A model generated the notes under the pieces. That model was not told the DNA's origin and did not search any database. It saw only the letters and a program-made list of their open reading frames with translations. A stretch of DNA of 64,000 nt, from IMG/VR virus record IMGVR_UViG_3300032164_000006, positions 1 through 64,000 of that record; one strand, given 5' to 3'. The stretch's first letter is position 1. Each line of letters starts with the position of its first letter. Source of the DNA: a virus. Position numbers and translations under genes: made by a program. This document shows positions 35,056 to 46,300 of this stretch, piece after piece.

Positions 35056-35448
35056 ATGGCGACGGGACTAAAGGTGCCTCTTGTAGCAAGTAAGTCTGGT
35101 GGAGCCGCAATCCAAGACGAGGAAACCCAGCTAGATAAGCTGGTCGTATTGTCGCTGTTAGAGGGTGGGGACGACAATCCATTTCAAGACATAGGGTTAT
35201 CGCCAACTGTTCTGTATAGAGACAATTCTGATTCGGCTAAAGCAGATATGCGGACAGAAATTGAACAAAAACTGAAGTCGTTCAGAGGCAGATTGCAGTT
35301 GACCGACGAAGGAATTGTAATAGAAGAAAAGCAGAATCCAGAAGCAATGAACGAGTATTCGTCGTTCGTTAGGTTCGACTATGTTAATCTTGACGTAAAC
35401 GATGCCCGTGAATTTGCTTCCGCATTTTCTACACTCGGGGATAATTGA
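35056..35448 (+). CDS. Baseplate wedge protein, gp25-like
   Basis: 130 residues from ATG 35056, six nt after AGGAGG; a GTG at 35050 is within the ribosome site. It shows the gp25-like order: an N-terminal arm, a helix-turn NPFQDIGLSPTVLYRD, then the AKADMRTEIEQKL helix and a beta strand near RLQLTDEG. In T4 and P2 this protein joins sheath and baseplate wedge. It lies directly before the J-like gene, as usual. Confidence 0.68.
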   Translation: MATGLKVPLVASKSGGAAIQDEETQLDKLVVLSLLEGGDDNPFQDIGLSPTVLYRDNSDSAKADMRTEIEQKLKSFRGRLQLTDEGIVIEEKQNPEAMNEYSSFVRFDYVNLDVNDAREFASAFSTLGDN

Positions 35449-35463
35449 TAGGGGGATAGGCCG

Positions 35464-37929
35464 ATGGCTGGAACAGTTATTACAGTACCAACAATTGATT
35501 TTTCTAAGATGTACTATGCTGATATTGTTAAGCTGCTGACACAATACAGAAGGAAGAATGTTCCGGCTATTACAGACGAAAGCGAGTATGAACCATACAT
35601 TCAGCTGGAACGTGCCTTCGCCCTAGTCGGACATTTGAACAACGTGCTTTTAGACGTTGTGGCAAACGAGAGTTTGTTGCCGACAGCCAAACTTCTTGAG
35701 AGTGTGCGGAACCACTTGAAATTGATTGGCTACGAAATGTCGCAAGCGTCGCCAGCCACAACTGAAGTCATATACGAATTGTCGAAGGTGTTAACCACAA
35801 CTGTTCAGTTCATTCCACAGTACACACAGGTTGGAACAGCCGAGACAGAATCAAGAGCAGCCATTATTTTCGAGGCGTTGCAGAGTCAGATTGTAGAAAG
35901 AACGGACAGGGTAAGCTACGTCTACACTTGGAACAGTGCGACCATTGATATCATAGACAATGACTTTGAAGTTGGAGACTATGTTTCTATCAATAGCGTT
36001 ACATTTGTTGCCGACACAAACTTCATTGTTGGTTCCACTAGGGAAGAGACTGCCGAGTATCTGCTCAAGGCGATAAACACTTCTGGAGCGGATAACATCA
36101 AGAACAAGATTATGGGTAGACGTGTTGGAACCAAACTCTATCTTTTCAACATGGATGAATTCACACAGATACGGATAGTTAAGTGGGATAACGGAACGTC
36201 TAACTTTGCGATATCTGATGGCTTTTATTCCGCTGAATTCTCTCCTGACGCAAACACAGATGGAACCTACTTTACACCGCTTCCACTTCCGAAGCCAAAC
36301 GACGCAATCTATTTTGGACACAAGAACATTCAGTTCGACAAACTGCAATTCAAAATAGACACCTTCGCCGTTGGCATCACAGGGGTGTGGGAATACTTTG
36401 ACGGAGAGTTGGAGGATGCCAACCCTACGTCTGTTCAGAACCTTGGCTCCAGTCTTAAGATTGATATCTCTAGCATTTTTCAAGCTGGGATAGATTACAG
36501 TGGTGCTCTTGTTAGGGTGAAGCTAGAGGAGACTGCAGTCATCGAGGATGCTGTGTCTTTCTACGAGGGTGGTATCAACTACATCCAAACGTCTGTTCTA
36601 GGCCAAACTAGTCCGGCTATTGCTGCCAACGCCTATGTGATTGGTGCGTATTGGCAAGCACTCCCAGACATTATAGACGACACTCTTAACTTCATTGAGA
36701 ATGGGGATGTTTCGTACACCCTACCAGAAAACGTGACAAGGACATGGAAGAAGCGTGTTCTTATGGCTCTGTACGAAGGCTATTATGTTCGCTATAGGGT
36801 TATCAACACGCTTCCAACATACACAACCCCAATCATGGAGCGTGTCCGTATAGACCAAGGTGGACAGTACGTCAAGGTCAGCGTATCTCAAGGCGAAACA
36901 AGGTCGGAGGATCCACTTGGAAGCTCCAACGGAACACCAAAGCAAGCCTTCACGCTAGTCTACGCACCTCTGATTGTCGGATCTCTAGTGGTAGAGGTGA
37001 ACGAGGGAACTGGCTTCCAGTCGTGGAACAACATATCCAACTTCCTTTCGTCAGATGCAAACTCCAAAGATTACTTTGTAGAGATCAGGGCCGACGACAC
37101 CATCATTGTTTCGTTTGGCGATGGCATCCAAGGGAAGATTCCAGCTCCTGGAGTGGACAACATAAGATGCCGATATAGGATTGGTGCAAGCGAAGATGGG
37201 AACGTTGGTTCTAGTGTAATTACGGATAACGTGAGTGGCATTTCGTTTGTGAATAGGCTGTGGAACCCACGTCAAGCGTTTGGATGGGTACAGAAAGAAG
37301 GTTCGACAAAAGAAAGTTTAGAAAAAGCAAAAATAGAAGGTCCAGCCTCTATCAGGGTTCTTAGTAGAGGTATCACTTCATCCGACATTGAGTATCTAGC
37401 CAAAAAATACAAAGATCCAAACGGCTCGTCAATTGTGACGAGAGCACAGACCTTTGAAGAAACATTTGGCATCAAGACAGTAGAGCTCATTGTTGTGGGT
37501 GTTGGCGGGAACCTTCTTTCTGTCGGCCAGCGTACAGAACTACAAGACTACTACAACGGAAGCAAGGCACGAGGCATAGAAGGCTGTTTGGTTGTGAACC
37601 ATGAAGTGACAGCGGTAAACTACACGAAGAGAATAGTTAACGTAGATGTGACAGTGTATGGTGGAGATCCAATTAAAATTGAGAATGCGTTGCGAGAGTT
37701 CTTGCACCCTGAAGCACTATTTACAGATGGGATAACCTACAGATGGCCATTCAGTACGCTGGAAGTGAAAACATTCCTGCGGCTATCCCTACTCTACTCT
37801 GTCATATACGAAACTGACCCTGCGAATATTAAGAACGTAGTCATAACGAATCCAGTTGAAGACATTGGGTTTGAGTTAAGGGAGCTTCCGTTTTCTGGTG
37901 AAATTAACGTGACTGTCGTAGACATTTGA
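35464..37929 (+). CDS. Baseplate wedge protein J-like (gp6-like)
   Basis: 821 residues. The N terminus (TIDFSKMYYADIVKLLTQY) and the C-terminal half are those of baseplate J proteins: IIVSFGDGIQGKIPAPG, CRYRIGASEDGNVGS, RVLSRGITSSDIEYLAKKY and VNVDVTVYGGDPIKIENAL. These form the wedge ring that triggers sheath contraction. An extra beta-rich region (about 120-430) enlarges it compared with P2 gpJ. Followed 11 nt later by the I-like gene. Confidence 0.82.
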   Translation: MAGTVITVPTIDFSKMYYADIVKLLTQYRRKNVPAITDESEYEPYIQLERAFALVGHLNNVLLDVVANESLLPTAKLLESVRNHLKLIGYEMSQASPATTEVIYELSKVLTTTVQFIPQYTQVGTAETESRAAIIFEALQSQIVERTDRVSYVYTWNSATIDIIDNDFEVGDYVSINSVTFVADTNFIVGSTREETAEYLLKAINTSGADNIKNKIMGRRVGTKLYLFNMDEFTQIRIVKWDNGTSNFAISDGFYSAEFSPDANTDGTYFTPLPLPKPNDAIYFGHKNIQFDKLQFKIDTFAVGITGVWEYFDGELEDANPTSVQNLGSSLKIDISSIFQAGIDYSGALVRVKLEETAVIEDAVSFYEGGINYIQTSVLGQTSPAIAANAYVIGAYWQALPDIIDDTLNFIENGDVSYTLPENVTRTWKKRVLMALYEGYYVRYRVINTLPTYTTPIMERVRIDQGGQYVKVSVSQGETRSEDPLGSSNGTPKQAFTLVYAPLIVGSLVVEVNEGTGFQSWNNISNFLSSDANSKDYFVEIRADDTIIVSFGDGIQGKIPAPGVDNIRCRYRIGASEDGNVGSSVITDNVSGISFVNRLWNPRQAFGWVQKEGSTKESLEKAKIEGPASIRVLSRGITSSDIEYLAKKYKDPNGSSIVTRAQTFEETFGIKTVELIVVGVGGNLLSVGQRTELQDYYNGSKARGIEGCLVVNHEVTAVNYTKRIVNVDVTVYGGDPIKIENALREFLHPEALFTDGITYRWPFSTLEVKTFLRLSLLYSVIYETDPANIKNVVITNPVEDIGFELRELPFSGEINVTVVDI

Positions 37930-37940
37930 TGGAGTGGTAG

Positions 37941-39821
37941 ATGGCAAAGGTAAATCCAAAATTTGAATTCGATATGTTCCGTTTCGTCCATAGACCACTT
38001 CGGATGGAGGACGTAAAGAACGACAATTTCCTAGAAAAATATATGCTTGGAATGCAGAATGTTTGGGAGCAAGTAAACGGAAAAATATTTAACCTAGCTC
38101 TCATTAACGAGCCTAGTACATGCAGTCCAGATGCACTCCAATATCTCAAAGATATTGTTGGATTTACAAAAGAGTTAGACTATATTACTAGGAACCTTTC
38201 TGAGACAGACTTGAGAAAGGTTATCCTTCTGGGTGTCCCTCTTTGGAAAACAAAGGGTTTAGAACTCGGATTCAGAACAATTATAAAATTATTCACTGGC
38301 TTCGACGCTAGAGTTTTCATCTGGTTTGACTACCGAATGATAGTTGGCGAAAAAGCTATTGGAGAAGAGCAGCTAGGCGAAGACGCTTGGATTATTTCTC
38401 TTCCCGGAGTTGGCTACAAAGAGACTCTTGGGGATGTTTTTCTGTTGCTACAGTTTGATAAGAAAACTTTGAAAGATGGATCTCGATACCAAAATAACAT
38501 TCAGACATATGGAACCTTCTTCTACGAGGACGGTGGACCTATTGGTCAGAGCAGTTTCTATCCTATTGGCAGTGATTGGTGTATCAAGTCCACTGCTAGA
38601 CCTCATTTTACGTTTTCCAAAGGAATGACATTTGAGTGCTTCTTTAAGACAGACACCCAACAAATCTTCCCTCTGATTTCTCACTTAGATGAAAATGGGA
38701 AAGGTATCGAGCTGATCCTAGACACAGCCGGAAAAAAATTCATTTTCACAATTAGCGATGGAATCATATCCGAGACACGAGAGTGGTCTGTTGTAGAAGA
38801 TCTTGCCGATAACAACTGGCATCACGTTGCGTGGGTGTTTGATTGGCTTAGATTTGTAGATCCACTTAATGACGACATTACTGCGATGTGGGTGGATGGA
38901 ATAAGGATTGGAAGGGAAGTCCTAAGCGAACTGTTTACACCAAGCGAAGTGCGTTCCCTAGATGACATCAAAATAGGCTCCAAAACAGAGTTTGGTGCTA
39001 GGTACAGAGGAGCCTTCGATATCATAAGGTTGGCAGGAGATCCGAGGTATAGTGTAGACCTAGCGACAATCACACTTCCAGCAACAAGATATGTAGAGTA
39101 CCAAAAAGAAGAGCTTGATGAGTTCCAGATTGACGTTAGGGTTGTGGATGACGGAACGCTGGACAGGCTCCAGCTAAAACGCATCATAAATCTTATGCGT
39201 CCAGTTGGAGAGAGGGTGAATATTAACTACATTGATTTCTATGATGCTTTCGAGAGTGGGAAAGGCAAGCTAGAAACAATTAGTGGGGATTCATACGTAG
39301 AAGTTACAGACTACATTGCATATCTAAAATTACAGCCAAACTCGCTAGAGCATATAAATGTCACGGGATGCAAAGACTGGACGAACTACATTGCACAGTT
39401 TCGAGCGGACATCTATAGCGGCAAGGAATTCGAAATAAGATGGCTAGTGCAGGATGAAAATAACTACTATGCTTTCAGGGTAAACGCAGATACTAAGTTA
39501 GCAACATTAGACGCTTGCGTTGCTGGAGTAAGGTCGCCAATTGCTGCTCCCGTTATTATAGACATTGAAATTGCCAAGCCAACTTTATATTATTCATTTT
39601 ATATTTTCACTGTTAGTTGTTACCGAGACCAAGAAAACGGCAACACGACTATTAGAGCCTTCTTAGATTCTAATAGAATATTTGAAGTTGATGACCACAA
39701 TTTTAATAAAGGAACTTTTGGTCTATACTGTCCTGCTGAAAGTGTGTGTTGGTGTAGTGAGATAGAAATGTTTCAACACCCATTAGATAGAGAACGTATC
39801 AATCCAAATGATAAATTTTAA
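37941..39821 (+). CDS. Tail protein I-like wedge protein fused to LamG-like domains
   Basis: 626 residues. Residues 1-130 (EFDMFRFVHRPLRMED; LDYITRNLSETDLRKVIL) fit the gpI / gp7-like wedge family that holds tail fibres. Residues about 215-380 look like a concanavalin/LamG domain: MTFECFFKTDTQQIFPLIS, DNNWHHVAWVFDW, DDIKIGSKTEFGARYRG. A second sugar-binding-like beta sandwich lies at about 470-610 (YYAFRVNADTKLATLDA). The fusion suggests cell-surface glycan contact by the baseplate itself. Confidence 0.65.
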   Translation: MAKVNPKFEFDMFRFVHRPLRMEDVKNDNFLEKYMLGMQNVWEQVNGKIFNLALINEPSTCSPDALQYLKDIVGFTKELDYITRNLSETDLRKVILLGVPLWKTKGLELGFRTIIKLFTGFDARVFIWFDYRMIVGEKAIGEEQLGEDAWIISLPGVGYKETLGDVFLLLQFDKKTLKDGSRYQNNIQTYGTFFYEDGGPIGQSSFYPIGSDWCIKSTARPHFTFSKGMTFECFFKTDTQQIFPLISHLDENGKGIELILDTAGKKFIFTISDGIISETREWSVVEDLADNNWHHVAWVFDWLRFVDPLNDDITAMWVDGIRIGREVLSELFTPSEVRSLDDIKIGSKTEFGARYRGAFDIIRLAGDPRYSVDLATITLPATRYVEYQKEELDEFQIDVRVVDDGTLDRLQLKRIINLMRPVGERVNINYIDFYDAFESGKGKLETISGDSYVEVTDYIAYLKLQPNSLEHINVTGCKDWTNYIAQFRADIYSGKEFEIRWLVQDENNYYAFRVNADTKLATLDACVAGVRSPIAAPVIIDIEIAKPTLYYSFYIFTVSCYRDQENGNTTIRAFLDSNRIFEVDDHNFNKGTFGLYCPAESVCWCSEIEMFQHPLDRERINPNDKF

Positions 39822-39832
39822 GGAGTAATATA

Positions 39833-42800
39833 ATGTCTACTGGTCAGGAAAAAGTAAATATATTCTTAAAGAAGTTTCTAACACAACAACACATCACAAC
39901 AAACTTTTTGGATTATCTACATAACCTGATCCTTGAAGACCACGTTGCTCTAGTTGGAGTGAATGGAGTTTACAGCTATCCAATCACGGGATTGTCTACG
40001 CTTCCAGACTCAATCACAGTTCTAACTCCGGGCGAAACAACTCCCGGAGATCTCAATGGACCTCTGGCAAAGATGGATGACGGACTAGGTCACACCATGG
40101 GTCTAACAACCCTACAGCGGACAAACATTGCTGTTCCAAACGAACTGGGAGTCAAATACAACGTAGGAACAAAATTCTGTTGGCTTCCTTCGTCAACAGA
40201 AATCAACGTTCGTACAGGCTTGATTATGTGGTCGCTCAATGCGGAGGCAGTCGGCGAGCTGAACAAGCCGAACGCTGTTTCTTACCACAACAATATTTTC
40301 ACGCTACAGGTAGACAACATCTGCTCAGACATGCATCAGTATGGTCGCAAGGCGAAAGTGTATCTCGAAACCCCTGTATCTCAGTCATCTGGAGACTTGT
40401 CTGAAGAAGTAATTGTTGTTCCACATTCTATGGCAGTAGAGAAGAATGGTGAGCTAGGATACATAGACATACCGACAGGTCAGATTCAGTTTTTCGTTCT
40501 TGGCAAGCAATACACCATCGATACCGCAACACCAAATCCAACTGTCTTTACAGTAACAGCCATTGGTGAAGTAAACTCTGGCGGGACAGGCTATACAAGA
40601 GTGAGCGTGGATCAGGACTTACGAGCATATCTGGTTGTTGACGAACCATTTATAACGACAGGATATAACGTAGTCCATCTGTCTGGTACTCTAGGCCAGT
40701 CCTTAACACCTTCGCTCGATCCATTAGATTACAACATCTACATGGGTGGAGTTACCGTTACGTCGAACAATCTACAGAACGACAAGAACTACGTTTATCT
40801 GTTCTCGTACATTGGAACTGGAGTTGGAAATATGCCAGCTCAGTTCAACTGGGTTTTCCAACAACAACTGCCAGAAAACGTGATGCAGATGCTCTTGAAT
40901 CTAAAGAGATGGCAAGAGTATGTGAAGCAACGTGATGGATTTATTTTGCGTGGTGGAGGTCAGTTTACCTTTGCAGGCGGAACGTTGGATTGGAACGACG
41001 ACTTCTATATTGTCAACCCATATCGCGGTGCTTATAAGATACCAGCTTCCACAATTACATCTATCATTAACGACGATGTTCTCTACGTGAAGCTACCAAA
41101 CGAGCAAGATGTAATTGTAGATGGAACAGTGGTTGGTGAGATTTGGGTAAAAGACAACTCCAGATTTAATTTGGAAGACACAGTCTTGGTTGGCGACGTC
41201 AACAGTCCTAGAATTCCGGGAGTTGTGAAAGAAGTTGGAGCTGCTGGAAAACTCTATTTAGAAGATGGATTGGGGAACCCACTGGACCTCTCCATGTTTC
41301 TAGCAACAACTGGCTCATGGGTACAGCCTACTCTTCTCGAACTGCTGAAAGAACAGGTAAACACAGGCGACCTCCGTCCTTCTGGGCAAAGGGTTATCGA
41401 TGAGGAAGTCATTGTAATTGCAATGGCACACAGCAACTCCCTTATCTTTAAGAATGGCGTTCTTGTTCTTGAGGATGGAGATACAGGTGAGATTGGAAAT
41501 CTACCTAGTGGTGTGAATTGGGTGAGCAACATTACAGAACTACGCAACTCTGTAATCAACACATCCGACGACAACGTAGCTCTTATTTCTCCAAAGGTGT
41601 ACTCGATAGCAACTGACCTAGCTGTGAACAAGAACCTGACGTGGGCTGGACTTAGCGACAGGGTGATTGTGGAGATTGCCGAAGCAATACAGCTATCAGT
41701 CAAGTGGGACGCAACAACATCTAGCATCCATCAGAATACTGAATTTAAAAATATTAGATTTGTTGGTCTTGGAAGCGGTGCTTCAATACTGATAGATAAC
41801 ACAGGAGCAACAAAGCCAATCCTCGTCAACTTCACAGATTGCGTGTTCACTAACCTACAGATTAGTGTGACAAAGGGAGCGACGACACAACCTGTTATCC
41901 TCAAATTTTCTGGATGCAGGGACATAGAGTCAAATTGCAATATGGTTTTTCCAGCCACACACGCCGATGACTTGCTGGATCTAAAGGAATTCAAGTTTGA
42001 TCCACAATCTGGATGCTACATTCATTTTGGAGCTCCATCGACAAATCCAGGAGCAAAGGCCAGTCTAGAAGAGGTATCGGGTATTGAATACTTTGAGGCA
42101 CTGTCTTCTGGACGCTCGAATACAGTAGAATTGAGAAACTGCAAAGGGACATTGTTGGGTCTTAGCAGAATTGAAATACTGAACCCAGAGCAAGCAATAT
42201 TTTTGGAGACATCGACAGATGTTGACCTGTCTGATGAGAAGCAATATTTAAAGCACTCGGCTATGACACGTCTACATGGTGGAGGCCTCCTAGATTACAG
42301 GGGTGGAGCCTTCAGTTGGAGCGAGGACTTCAGCATAATAGATCCAATCTACGGTGTGTCAAAACTGACTGCCGGAAGCTTGTCTGGCATGGTGGCTGGA
42401 TCTATCCTCTACGCAAAATTCTATCGGCCACAACGCCTCTGGTCTAGTGGAACAGTCGATGGTAAAGCCTATGTGAAGGAAACATCCCAGTTTAATCAAG
42501 ACGATAGCGTGTTGGTTGGCGACCACGACTCTCGAGTATCTGGGTTTATCCTGTCTGCTCCGGTGGAAGACAAGCTGGTTGTTGTGGATGACGGAAGCGG
42601 CAACGTGCTTGATCTAAGTCAATACCTACTGATGGGTGGGAGCTGGATCAAGCGGCTCAATACTGTTCTTGTGGTTGGAACAATTGGTGTGGGGGACCTA
42701 GCAAGAGATGCTGATGGTTTGTTTAGCGACGACATTTTCATTGTGGGTGTTGTGGACTCCAAAGGGATCCGACTGACCAATGGGGTTCTTGTTGAGAGGT

Positions 42801-43330
42801 GGTGGATTTACGAAGAATCTCTCCTGTCCACTGGACTTACTTATGGATCTGTGGTCACACTTCCGTTGGACTCAAAAAACGGTAACTCTGTGAAACAATA
42901 CCAGAATGGAGCAGGACACCTACAGGTAGAGGAAAATGGAGTCGTATTAAATTCGAGTCCAGTCGATGTATGTGGTGGGCTGTTTGATCCTTTGTCGTAT
43001 AATGGCTCCACTGGATTTGTTTCCCTAGCCGATGGCGTAGACATGAGTGCAGTATTGCACCAAGACACGTTTGTTGACGCCACTGGAACAGAGTTTGAGA
43101 TACTAGGTGGGCTCAGCGACGTTGACGGAAGCAAGGGATTTAAGATTGGACTTGCACTGACACCTGACTTGGGTTCCGGTGCTAGTATTGTGAGGAAGCA
43201 ATATGAGGAAGACGGTGCAGAATATTCGTGGCAATCTTCAATAACACTTAAGAAAAGGGTTCCAGCTGGTTCGGTCCTTAGATTTAGGATCTTACCAAAG
43301 GGGAACGCTGGAAGAACAGTTGACGCTTAA
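39833..43330 (+). CDS. Tail fibre / baseplate fibre protein with internal duplication (1165 aa)
   Basis: AAGGAGTAATATA precedes the ATG. The N-terminal about 350 residues probably attach to the baseplate. A duplicated module occurs at about 376-537 (GGGQFTFAGGTLDWNDDFYI to LIFKNGVLV) and about 815-986 (GGGLLDYRGGAFSWSEDFSI to RLTNGVLV). Between them lies a beta-helix-like segment (about 555-760). A Gly-rich beta end closes it. Related GGG-turn modules occur in the 2882-residue fibre downstream. Receptor contact or fibre attachment is the likely role. Confidence 0.68.
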   Translation: MSTGQEKVNIFLKKFLTQQHITTNFLDYLHNLILEDHVALVGVNGVYSYPITGLSTLPDSITVLTPGETTPGDLNGPLAKMDDGLGHTMGLTTLQRTNIAVPNELGVKYNVGTKFCWLPSSTEINVRTGLIMWSLNAEAVGELNKPNAVSYHNNIFTLQVDNICSDMHQYGRKAKVYLETPVSQSSGDLSEEVIVVPHSMAVEKNGELGYIDIPTGQIQFFVLGKQYTIDTATPNPTVFTVTAIGEVNSGGTGYTRVSVDQDLRAYLVVDEPFITTGYNVVHLSGTLGQSLTPSLDPLDYNIYMGGVTVTSNNLQNDKNYVYLFSYIGTGVGNMPAQFNWVFQQQLPENVMQMLLNLKRWQEYVKQRDGFILRGGGQFTFAGGTLDWNDDFYIVNPYRGAYKIPASTITSIINDDVLYVKLPNEQDVIVDGTVVGEIWVKDNSRFNLEDTVLVGDVNSPRIPGVVKEVGAAGKLYLEDGLGNPLDLSMFLATTGSWVQPTLLELLKEQVNTGDLRPSGQRVIDEEVIVIAMAHSNSLIFKNGVLVLEDGDTGEIGNLPSGVNWVSNITELRNSVINTSDDNVALISPKVYSIATDLAVNKNLTWAGLSDRVIVEIAEAIQLSVKWDATTSSIHQNTEFKNIRFVGLGSGASILIDNTGATKPILVNFTDCVFTNLQISVTKGATTQPVILKFSGCRDIESNCNMVFPATHADDLLDLKEFKFDPQSGCYIHFGAPSTNPGAKASLEEVSGIEYFEALSSGRSNTVELRNCKGTLLGLSRIEILNPEQAIFLETSTDVDLSDEKQYLKHSAMTRLHGGGLLDYRGGAFSWSEDFSIIDPIYGVSKLTAGSLSGMVAGSILYAKFYRPQRLWSSGTVDGKAYVKETSQFNQDDSVLVGDHDSRVSGFILSAPVEDKLVVVDDGSGNVLDLSQYLLMGGSWIKRLNTVLVVGTIGVGDLARDADGLFSDDIFIVGVVDSKGIRLTNGVLVERWWIYEESLLSTGLTYGSVVTLPLDSKNGNSVKQYQNGAGHLQVEENGVVLNSSPVDVCGGLFDPLSYNGSTGFVSLADGVDMSAVLHQDTFVDATGTEFEILGGLSDVDGSKGFKIGLALTPDLGSGASIVRKQYEEDGAEYSWQSSITLKKRVPAGSVLRFRILPKGNAGRTVDA

Positions 43331-43356
43331 AATGAACACTCTCGAAGGAGCAGGTA

Positions 43357-46300
43357 ATGACACATTCTAATCAAATATTGGACAGGAAAAACAGAGCACA
43401 CGTTCGGTCAACTGTTGGAGAAAATCTGGAGAATATTCTAGATTTGGTTGATGACAGATTGTCGTATCCAATGGAAGTTTCCATCGGCGGCTATACCATC
43501 ACAATTGGGAGTGGACTCCTGCAGTCCGCGGAATCAAACAGCCTAGATGGTAAATCCGACTCATATAGGGTTGGCGTTCCACCTCTAGCTGGACTTGAAA
43601 CGAAGCCAGTTGTGTCCAGTCTTGTGCTGAACACAGGAGCATACGACGGTGACTTTGAAGTACCAACCAATCCAACTCTAACTCCAAACCAATACATTAG
43701 AATGGGTATTGAGCTGCGACCAGATGGAAAATACTACGCTGTTTTTGGAACGCCGAGTGCGTTGCTGACAGGGTGTGGATATCCTCCATTTGCCATTGGT
43801 GCCTCAATCCAAATTATGGTCATCGACCTGCAAGATAGTGGTTCTGGTGGGAACTGGAGCTACAAGGTTCCAGCAAAAAAAGACGTCATAGTGTTCAACA
43901 ACCCTAGTGCTGGAGGCGGTGGAACACCCAACGCAAAGCTGATGGGTGGAGGCGTGTGGGCTGCATCAAATAATCTTGGTGACACACAATTAGAGTGGAA
44001 TGGTGTTGCGTATGTTTCTCTTCCGGGATTACAGAAAGAGCGAAACACAATACAGCCGGACATCATATCTTTGGCAGAAGACGAAGCTGCCTACGTTATC
44101 TTGAACAAGTTGGCTGGTCCAAACGAGGATCTCGTCGTTCAGAAAGACCTGTTCGTCAACATATTCCCATACAATCCAAATCTATTTTTAATAGCAAGGG
44201 GATTTGCTGGGGGAGTGCTGGTTGGTAACTCTTGCTTCAGCTTAATTCATGGAGAATCAAAAGAGCTGGACACTGGCATGTCTATCCAAAACAGGCAGCT
44301 ATTGGGGTCTGACGTAGATGAGACAACGTCTGTACCAGAATACTCTTTGCGTGGTGCTCCAGAAAGAACACTGGACGACACACAACCCGTCCTAGAAGCA
44401 TTGTCTAGCGTGGATGCAGAGATAGATAAGTTTTTTGGACAGCTGAGAATAATCCCACACGAAAGCGACACAAACAAAATAAGAATAACAGGGGTTGATT
44501 TCACCATGAAGGATGGCTCTATATTGAGCCAAGAGATTGCAAGTCTTCTTCTGAAATTCGACGGAGCAGTAGTAAACCTGACAACTGGTGGAGTGTTCGC
44601 CTCGAATGGGACAACCCCAATTGGAATAAACTTTACTCCAGCCACAATCCCTCTTTCGTCTTATAACTGGTATTCCATAGGTCTTGTCGCAAACACCATA
44701 ACAGCAAACGGAGCAATGACAGCTCAGTTGATTGTGCTGTCTGGTGGTCCAAACACATCGTCTTCGGCCACAACAATCCCTAGCTTTGCTGGCTCTAAAA
44801 AGGTTGGTCTGGTTCAGGTTCAAAACTCTGGCGGGAGCATTGTACGCACAGCCATACGACAGCTAGGTGCTGGAACTGGAAGCGGAGGCGGTATATCCAA
44901 CGCCAAGTTAATCAATGGTGGGAAATTCTACTGGACAGGAGAAATAGAATCTGTTTCCAGTAACTCTGTATCTCCAAACAGCGTCAACATCAACAATATG
45001 TTCTCGGATTGGAATGCTTGGCAGACCTTTGTTGCTGTCGGCTCTGGCTTGACAAAGTTCTCATCTACCGCTTTTTCTAGGTCTAACTCTGGGGTAACAG
45101 GTGTTCTTCGTGGCTATCTGTATGCTGTAAACCAAAGCACAGGTCTTCCAATTGCTACGCTCCTCGCTACGTCTATAAACACAGTACCAATTGAGACTCT
45201 GGAAACACAATCTTCCGTTAAGCAGTACACCCCCGTGACGTTCAATTTTTCTGGCGAAACTCTTGTTCCAGGAACCAGATATTGTGTTCTAGTCAAGGTT
45301 GTTTCTATCAGCGGTGGATGGATTGCACCCTACATAAACAACACGAACCCACTTCCAAACGAAAAGGCTGGCATACAATTTTCTGGGTTGAGTGAGACAG
45401 TTGGAATGGACATCAATATGTCTGTTGGTCAGCTAGGTGTTGGAACCCTCAGCTGGGATTCCGCTGCATACGTTTCAATGCCCGGACTAGACTTTGCAAG
45501 AAACACAATCCCAGTTGGATCTTCATCCCTAGGGTTGGACGAGGCTCTGTACGTCAAGGTATCCACACTCGACGGAGTCGCTGCAAACCTAACTGTAGAG
45601 CGAGGGAACATAACAGACATTTCGCCCTACGACTCAAGCATATTCATCTTTGCTGTTAAGACTGCCGAAGGTGTTGTTGTTGGCGACACGTTGCTTGCTG
45701 CTGGACAGTCGAGGAAGCTAGACGACAACAGAGTGTTTACGTTCAACAGTTCTTCTCCTGCAACTCTGACAACCCTAACGTCTACGAAATACGTTGGTGG
45801 ATATTATTTTCCACTTGGTGGGAGAATTAAGAGTGGGGTTGTAATCTACGGGAACGTGGTTTCTGATGGAAACCTAACTATCGAAACCAACGTCACAATC
45901 TTTGGAAGTGTCACTACAAACGGAAACAACTTAGAGTTTGATTCGACCTATGCTTCGGCAAACGAAACAATCAAAATCTACGGAGATTTACTTTCCGGAT
46001 GGACTTACTTCACGTCCGCAACAAACAGCCGACAACACACGCTAACAGTTTACGGAAGTGTCACAGCTGGATCATTCTATCTGGACACTCTAAACTCCAC
46101 ATCCGATATGCTCAGCATCGAAGTGAAAAGAAGTTTTATAACTTCGGAATTCAGTGCCTACACAAAAACAAACAACTCTGTAACTGTTGCGGCAATCACA
46201 GTCCGAGGCGACCTAATTTGCTCGCAAGGTTTGACAATCAAGCACCTAGAAACTTCAACAGCACAAGGATACAGAACAACCATCGGCGGGAACCTAATAG

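Noticed and set aside
35851-36483. Minus-strand ORF of 210 aa
   Set aside because: Lies wholly within the J-like baseplate gene and shows no domain or ribosome site.
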